From assembly GCA_030998225.1 (NCBI GenBank), contig JAPYXD010000555.1, positions 1,550,001-1,614,000 on the forward strand: 64,000 bases of DNA, read 5' to 3'. The DNA comes from Diplolepis rosae (Eukaryota > Arthropoda > Insecta > Hymenoptera > Diplolepididae). Both the position numbers and the translations under genes were made by a program. Below, in pieces: positions 56,840 to 64,000 of this stretch. The notes under the pieces were generated by a model. That model made no database searches. It worked only from the letters and a program-made list of their open reading frames with translations, and was not told the DNA's origin. Position 1 is the first letter of the stretch. Each line of letters begins with the position of its first letter.

Positions 56840-59800
56840 CTGCAGGAAAAAAGGAATGGTTTCAGAGTTGAAAGCATTTTCAGATTGGATGTCTCAGAAC
56901 GCAGACTTAAATATAAGATTCATAAAATTAATCCTTACGAACTAAACTCATTATAATATACATTTAAAGGCAAAGTGAATTCATATAAATTCAACACCTT
57001 GCCTTCGAAAAGCGAATATTGTATCTAATCACATGTAACTTTCATTCGTACTTTGATATCCAATATTCAGAAATATTCGTGTAACAATATGGAAAATTGG
57101 GTAGTATTGAACAATTTCAATCAAATATTTAATTTTATCAACATCGATTGAATTTTAATCTTTTAAATTTTAGAAATAATTACAAAAATTAAGACTTTTG
57201 ATTAATATCAATTAACTATAAATTATCTAATGAGGACACCTTCAATATTTTTATAATTACTTTACTTTTGCACTTAAGTTCTTATCTTTAATTATTGCTA
57301 ACTATTTATAAAAATTAAATTTTTACCATTGCTTCTCACAATTCGAAAAGATACGATATTCGTTAGATCGCGCATAAAACACTGCACCAATAAACGAAGC
57401 GACAATTTTCGAAGTGCTTTGAAAAAATTCGCATTCCCGAAACTCGAAGCAGTGGACCACCTCTATGCATCTTCTAAGAATTTTCAATTTTTTAATTATG
57501 TAAATGCCAAAGCAATTTTCAGAATACCTAGTTCAAATTAAAATATATTTTCTCCGATCTTTAATTAGAGTAAACAAATTTTAGTTTCCTTAGATTTGAT
57601 TCAAGAGAAACACCCAATGAATACAATTTTTAAAAGAGTACTACTAATTAAGAGTCAAATTTTCGTTAAAAACAACCAACTGTTTATTGTAAAACTTCAG
57701 GGTAAAACATTCACTTCACGTTATAATTGTAACGTTTTTGAATTTGATGATACTATTCAACTTTAAAAATGTAAAAATTTGGAATTGAATTCTCCAACTT
57801 CTTTCATTTTCTAAGGTCAAATTGATAAATAAAAGAAATTTGTTTATCATATATTAATTACTCAACGCTACTTTTTTTAAAAATAACATTTTTAACTATT
57901 AAAATATATTATCTGAATAATCCGAGTGTGCAGTGTTTTAAGTCTTTAAACCACCTAAAATTGTAAGTGTAAAGGGAGGAACTTGGTTGAAATTGACAAG
58001 ATTTTCTTTTTATCCATATAATTTTCTATTTAATCATTATCATAATTTATACCAGGTATACGTTATGAATGATCCACTTTTCTCTATTTCATATGTTTAT
58101 ATATCATAATCGTAATAGTTATCAGCATGTCAACTTATCTTCATTAAATAGTTATATGTATATATATATAATAATATATCGTTATTAATAGTATACCTTA
58201 AGTATCAATAATTCAATTAATCCACTAGAAACACCGTTAAGTATATTAATATGTATATATATAGGTGTGTGTATGTGTTTGTGTGTCAGTTTAAAAGTAT
58301 TTATAATAGTAATATTATAGTAGCAGTAATAGGAATAGAATGTTAATGTGTCGTTTGGGAAGGAGGGAAGGATACAGTAGTACTGGACATTTTTTAACAA
58401 AAAAATAAAAAGTGAAATTCGCGAAACTTGTCCACTCTTTACTAATTGTAATTTGAACTTTAATATATCTTCATACCTGCTTTTCAAATTCTCACAATTT
58501 TTTTGTTGTTGTCAAAATTAAATTTAAAAATTAGATAAAGATAGATAATTAACATTTACTTTTGAGTTTTTCTCTCTCCCCTTCTCTCTGTCCCCATTTC
58601 GCTCTTTTTCTCGATTTTTGAAAAAAGTTTTAATTCGTAGGATTTTTAAAAAATGCACGAAATTTATTCTTCTTGAACTTTGTATTTCGAGTTCCCAAGC
58701 AATCTGGCCTAATTTCAAAGGGGTCTGAGAAGAAAGGTGTCGATTTGGAAATATTGAGCAAACACTTTCATCACAAATCTTAGTAAAAACTAATGATTTA
58801 GCTATGAATTTTTATCTTGTATGTATTTTCTATTACTATGCATAATGCATTTGATACTCTGTTTATTTTATCTCTCTTTTTTGTCGACCTTAAAAAAAAC
58901 TTGGCAATTAGTTAATTCTACTTTTTTCTTAATTCATTTATCGTATGTTTATACTCTCATATTTATATGTAAGTTGTGTCTCTGTGTCTGTCAATATTAG
59001 TATCTGATATTTTACTATTACAAATAACTTCTTCACTTTTGCAAAAATTTCCAATACGCTTATGTATTCTCCATATTGTATACACCATACTCTGTCCATA
59101 CTCGCACTTTCTCCCAATTTCCATTCACTCTCAAATCCTCTCAGTCACACTCTCACTCACGAAAAATTAATTAACAACGACTAATCAACGACTTAGATAC
59201 GTCTGTTTTTTTCTTTTAAAATTACGGAATAATTATGACCCTCACGAGAACACAATAGTTGGCATTTTTCATTTATATTTAAAAAATATTTGCTTCCACT
59301 ACATTTATAATTCTCTACAACTGCCTTAATTCAGATTAGACTTTAATGAATTACTTATTAATCCGTACTTTAATGACAGTCAACGCGATATTTCTTTTTA
59401 ATCCTATATTTAATTTACCACTGTTTTCTTATATACGTCCCCGTTGATTAAGGAAAGAGATATACTTCCGTATTTGAGATATTTAATAACGTGTCGAGTG
59501 AATAATTTATATTCTTCAAGAGGTACCTTCTGAAATAATCAGTCATTTTTATAATACATTTGTACAAAACTTATCTCTTAATCAATAATTAGTCGATTTA
59601 TTTATAACAACGCCAATTTACATTCACACTTCCTCTCACTCTCGCTTTCACTCCTTTTCATTATCATACAAGATCTTTTCAATTTCAAAAATACCCTGTC
59701 GCTGTTCGTACAATCAATCCGATAAACCTGTCCATATATCGAAACACGAAGTAACGTTTTTCAAATGAAATGTTTCAAAACGGAAACAAAATGTCTACTG

Positions 59801-60639
59801 AAACACCTAGGGAAAACTTTTCAAGTTAAATCATACCTCGTCTAAAAATTTGAATGACCTACGACACTGTCTTCGATCAACTTTATTCAGATTCTAAAAG
59901 ATGTTGCCACCTGTTTCTCAGTATCGACCAATCAAAACTGATTACAGCTTGGTCTCTTATTTCTACCGTTAGGCAAAGATAATGTTCTAAAATTATATAT
60001 AAAATAGACCGAATAAATTTTAGTTTAAAACTCATCTCTAACTCTTTAAATTTTATTTGTTTATAATATGTATAAAAAAAACAACTGTGCATGATTTACT
60101 CTTTTTTACAGCTAAGCGCACTATAAAAATGTCCTCATCGTTAAATCTTTATGTTATGAATTAAGTTCGACTTCGTATAATTTAAGTAATACTATGTTCT
60201 CCTTATAAAAACTTAAAGTAGCTTCTTAATAAGCTCATTACTTCGTAGCCTCGAGGAGCTATAGTACTATCTTGAAAATAGTAACGGTGTTATTAGCGGT
60301 ATTAATTACAGTAACAATAATGCTTTCAATTAGTTTTACTAGATATCAATAGTAGAAGTTGTAGTGATAATTATAGCAGTACTTTGACACTTGCATTTTA
60401 CAGTCTCCTTTTTATTTCTAAACCTAAATGCAGCGACAATATTTCCAATGCGACATAGCGCGAGAGAAAACACAAATTTTACGGCTGGGCCACGATATAA
60501 AGTACGATTTCCTTTGCTCATTTACACTTTGTACATCCAGATCAAAACTGTATTCATGTTAAATAAATATCTGTTTCTATATTGACCAACTGCAAATTTC
60601 GTTTTGTTAGAATAAATTCAATCATTATTAAATACACAT
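56840..60639. other. Probable intron of the minus-strand gene, 3.8 kb
   Basis: AT-rich; TA microsatellite around 58150-58180 and a gtgtgtatgtgtttgtgtgt tract at 58266-58286. A less AT-rich patch at 57360-57480 has open frames on both strands but no recognisable protein or matching splice phase. Confidence 0.35.
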
Positions 60640-60930
60640 ATTTAAAGAATTTGAAAATCTTTCTGTAGAAAAAAAGACGCTTTCGACTGCGCTGGGAATC
60701 GAAAGACCTGGGCTCGAATCCCAGCGCAGTCGAAAGCATCTTTTTTTCCACAGAAAGATTTTCAAATTCTTTAAATATTTGAATTCAATTGCATTATTTG
60801 CGATATAAGAGTTTGAAATTGTCGATGAGGACACCTGTCGACAACGTATCCTATCTGATACACGACTAGTGAACCTCCGATAATGTAGGCAGTGACAAAA
60901 ATTTCAAACTCACCTAATTAATTTGAAATT
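60640..60930. mobile_element. SINE copy with head collapsed into a palindrome
   Basis: The head region is an inverted repeat: agaatttgaaaatctttctg and gacgctttcgactgcgctgg followed by ccagcgcagtcgaaagc and cagaaagattttcaaattct. Box A and the anticodon arm are missing. The body follows at 60776-60930 as the complement of the other copies (ttgtcgacaggtgtcc-complement gacacctgtcgacaacgtat). Confidence 0.75.
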
Positions 60931-61908
60931 AAATACACAGTTTATTCAATACATTAAAATTTATTTGTATCAAACACATTTTTATTTATTATCACTTGAT
61001 TGAAATATGTAAATTTGAAAAATATATGTGCTTCTCAAACAAAAATATAATGCGACTTTTATCAATTACTACAACTGAAACTAATTCCTTTTCTAATATA
61101 TTAACCCAACACTGCTCAATATACAAACAGGTTTTATTTAATATGTATAAGATTTTTCTCTGAACGTACACTATTAACTGTAATTGTGTTCAGAAAATAA
61201 ATACTTGAATTCCTATCATTTTTTTTACCTAAAAGAGTTTCGATATTTTCAATGCTAAAGAATTATGGTCACAAATATAAAATTTCTTAATGCGCATGCA
61301 GACTTGCAATTAACACAGTATTGTCCTAATGTTACAACAACGTGTGATTATTTTCGTCCTGTCATTAGGAATTGAGATGGAGTTATATGTAAATTAGAGA
61401 GAAGTGTAAAGGGTTGGCAATGATAAAGCTCAAACCGACGCTTTTAAAATTTTTTAAATAACACAATGTTTTATTATCAAATTTAAATGTAAATAAAACT
61501 ATTTCCACTTTGAGAAAACGAATTTTAGAACCTGATAACTTTCTAATAAAATTCCCTCGTTTCCTATTGTTTTCATCAGAAATTTTCATCATCTTTAACC
61601 TTTTTTTTATTTCTGTTAAATGTGGATTCGACTGAATTTAAACTAATTTGTATAGTAATTTGTAAAAAGTATGTGCATTAAATGTAAGTCACACACCCAT
61701 TGTAAATCTACAGCTTCATCACGTTATCTCATAGTTTATTCAGGTCATAAATCTAAGTTTGTTCTATTATCCACGTGTATGTATGCATGTATACGAATGC
61801 GTATGTCATAGTCATATTTACCCAGATTTTAGCTTTAAATGCAACGGGTGATATAAGTTAGCTATGTCGATTTATTCTTAACGCCGCTTCTTTAAAAAAT
61901 TATTATTA

Positions 61909-61942
<34 letters not shown>

Positions 61943-64000
61943 ACAAGCACTTACGCTGGTAAGTCGTAAGTGCTGACGTATTACAATCTTCATAACTGGT
62001 CAAATATCAATGGATATAATTAACAATAATTTTCTGTGTTTCTTAATTAACAACCGTAAGAGTAATCATCTAATAGGTTTCATATCAATATCCCAGCCTT
62101 AACATTCGCTACTACTTAACCGTAAAATCTTACCCCAGACTAAATTAATAAAGGCTTTTTTATGGTTAACCCTCGTTTCTGATCGCTAATTAATCTCTAC
62201 TTAACCTTGCTGCCTTAAATAAATTATGTCATTTTGCTTTATCTGTACAGACTATACCAATTAACTAGGACATACTTCAAACGTATCTTTCGGGTCCCGA
62301 CTGACTTAAAGACTGACTTACTTGTCGAAAAAACGATCGAGTTCATTTAAAGTTAAGGCTCCTCTTATAATATTATTAATAACCCTTTTCTGTAAATTGA
62401 TATTACATTCGATTTTTAAAAAATTACCCTTATGCGCTGAGCAAAGATCTATTCGCCGGCATTTATTCTATCCATACGAGATTTGTCACAGTCGCAAGCT
62501 AAGAAAAAGATCACCCACAGAAATTAGCGATGTTAAAAAGCGCAATAATTTTTATTTCGAAATTGAGAACTTTACTAAATTCTGCTCTTATTCTTTATAT
62601 CTCTCCTTCACTTGCTCTCACCTAATTTATAGAGTAGTGATTTCATAACGGCACCAGATGATAAAACTTTGGAACAGCTTCGCAAATTTGCTAAGACTAA
62701 AAAAAATCTGAAAACTATATATATTGTCCGTGTAGTGAGAAAAAATCTCAAGTAGAAAAAAGCAGAAATCATTGAAATAATTTATAGAAGATTGTGTACC
62801 TGAAAATGAAACACAGAGAACGCTACAGAGAATCAAACGTAAAATGAGAATACTTCAGAATTGTTGCTCCTTAGAAACAAGTACTGCTGCGCACATGTAG
62901 AATTGTATCGCGTTTGATTGTAACGTAATGAATGCAGCTAAAATTAAATTTATGAACATTGTAAAAGTAAAAATGTAAAAATCTAATGAACAAGGGAAAA
63001 ACACATCTGGTCAGCACTCAAGAAAATGTTTACTTAAAAGATAGAATACGTCAACTGTTGCTTCGCCATAATTTATGGCATCAGAAACTGTTTGAAACTT
63101 TAAGTACCAGTTTTTGGGAATGCAGACAACATTCCAATTGAAGAAAAACATATATTACGTTGAAACAGTGCCAATGGAATTATCATCGATGGACACAACA
63201 GAACATACAAGGTATAGACACTGGGCAATTTCAAAAAGATGCGAAATATGTTAGCGGACTTTTGAAAAAAATAAAATAAAATAAACGCCATGCTGAGGCT
63301 GTGTCACTGCTCAATATCGAGTATAAAAAACTAGGAATGGTACAAAGGAAAAGGTCTAAGCGCCAAAGGGTTGCACCAATATGGCCCCCTCACCTTCTAT
63401 TACTTACTTACATACATAGATACATACAACCCCTCGCAACATTCTTGTACTCAAATTTTAAGATAACTTATCACTTAAATTACTTTAAAGCACTTCTTTT
63501 AACTATTTTAGAACAGTAGTCATTTTGGATCAACAATTTCAACATAAACTAGTTGTACCTTATTGTTTAAAGCATTCATCTTAGGATGTCTATTTGATGA
63601 AATATAAAAATGGAAAATTTATTTAAACATTTTTAACATCGCAGCTACGGTTTGTCCGCAATCCGGATATGAAAAAACGATTCACGCCAATTTTTTATGA
63701 CTTACTCTTTCACACTAATAATACATTAACCAATGAGGCTGTAAACTGTGACAAAACTCGTAATTTTATTTCATTTTATTATTAAGCATATCGTTATAAA
63801 ATTTTGAGACCATTCACTAAGTATATAAGATTTTTTGAGGAAAAGAATTCAAATTTGAACATTTTGTGAACATTTTAGTTATAATAACTTATTCAGAGCC
63901 ACTTTCATTTGAAAGTTTCAGACGATTTAAGAATATTTAATTTGAGAATTTTTAGTGTACGTATTTTATAAATAATAATTAAGAGATGGTTCATTAAACC
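60931..64000. other. AT-rich sequence to the right edge
   Basis: Contains an (att)n microsatellite at about 61905-61940 followed by a small dyad, aagcacttacg..cgtaagtgct (61946-61976). Fragments around 62640-62850 and 63000-63160 read as short protein-like stretches on the plus strand but carry stops and were not recognised. No exon of the minus-strand gene was identified. Confidence 0.35.

Noticed and set aside
57329..57541. 70-codon plus-strand frame (KKFAFPKLEAVDHL) as an exon
   Set aside because: No recognisable family, no splice partner, and opposite strand to the gene whose intron it would occupy.
61905..61940. (att)n tract as a functional element
   Set aside because: Plain microsatellite with no adjoining feature that gives it a role.

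Overview
The window is AT-rich, intron-rich eukaryotic DNA packed with DNA transposons (mariner-type transposases, many short inverted-repeat elements and a tRNA-derived SINE). The gene content and mariner types point to an insect. The order cannot be fixed from sequence alone; a hymenopteran would fit but is not proven. No prokaryotic operon, CRISPR array, rRNA or convincing tRNA gene is present.

Left part (about 2.0-15.8 kb, plus strand): thirteen exons of a kexin/furin-family serine protease that reads best as a prohormone convertase 1/3 (PC1/3, PCSK1) homologue. They run from mid-prodomain through the catalytic domain (Asp, His, oxyanion Asn, Ser all present) and the P domain to a short C-terminal tail. 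The signal peptide and first prodomain exon lie off the left edge. Its introns hold a dead mariner with a D-D-41-D spacing and long terminal inverted repeats, three copies of one repeat family, and a palindromic element with a clean 9-bp target duplication. About 2.3 kb downstream (17.7-20.7 kb) is a decayed second copy of the same gene that kept its intron sequence, so it arose by DNA duplication.

Middle (about 20.7-31.3 kb): no conserved host gene found. It holds a broken mariner, two mariners that each lost the centre of the transposase, a family of about 185-bp TA-flanked inverted-repeat elements, and a stretch of about 3.4 kb (24.6-28.1 kb) in which I recognise nothing.

Right-centre (31.4-54.0 kb, plus strand): fourteen exons of an ankyrin-repeat plus death-domain protein (ANKDD1-type), about 554 residues, 11 ankyrin repeats and a C-terminal death domain. 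Most repeats are encoded by their own phase-0 exon of about 99 bp. The protein ends in a basic stretch and a CaaX-like tetrapeptide (CTIT). Its large introns, mainly the last 6.4-kb one, are a graveyard of nested inverted-repeat elements.

Right end (55.7-64.0 kb, minus strand): two homologous alternative terminal exons of an unidentified gene, both in the same splice phase, both carrying APGPQR and both ending NYHPYRR-stop. The upstream exons were not found and probably lie beyond the right edge. The ANKDD1-type gene and this gene converge tail to tail around 54.0-55.7 kb.
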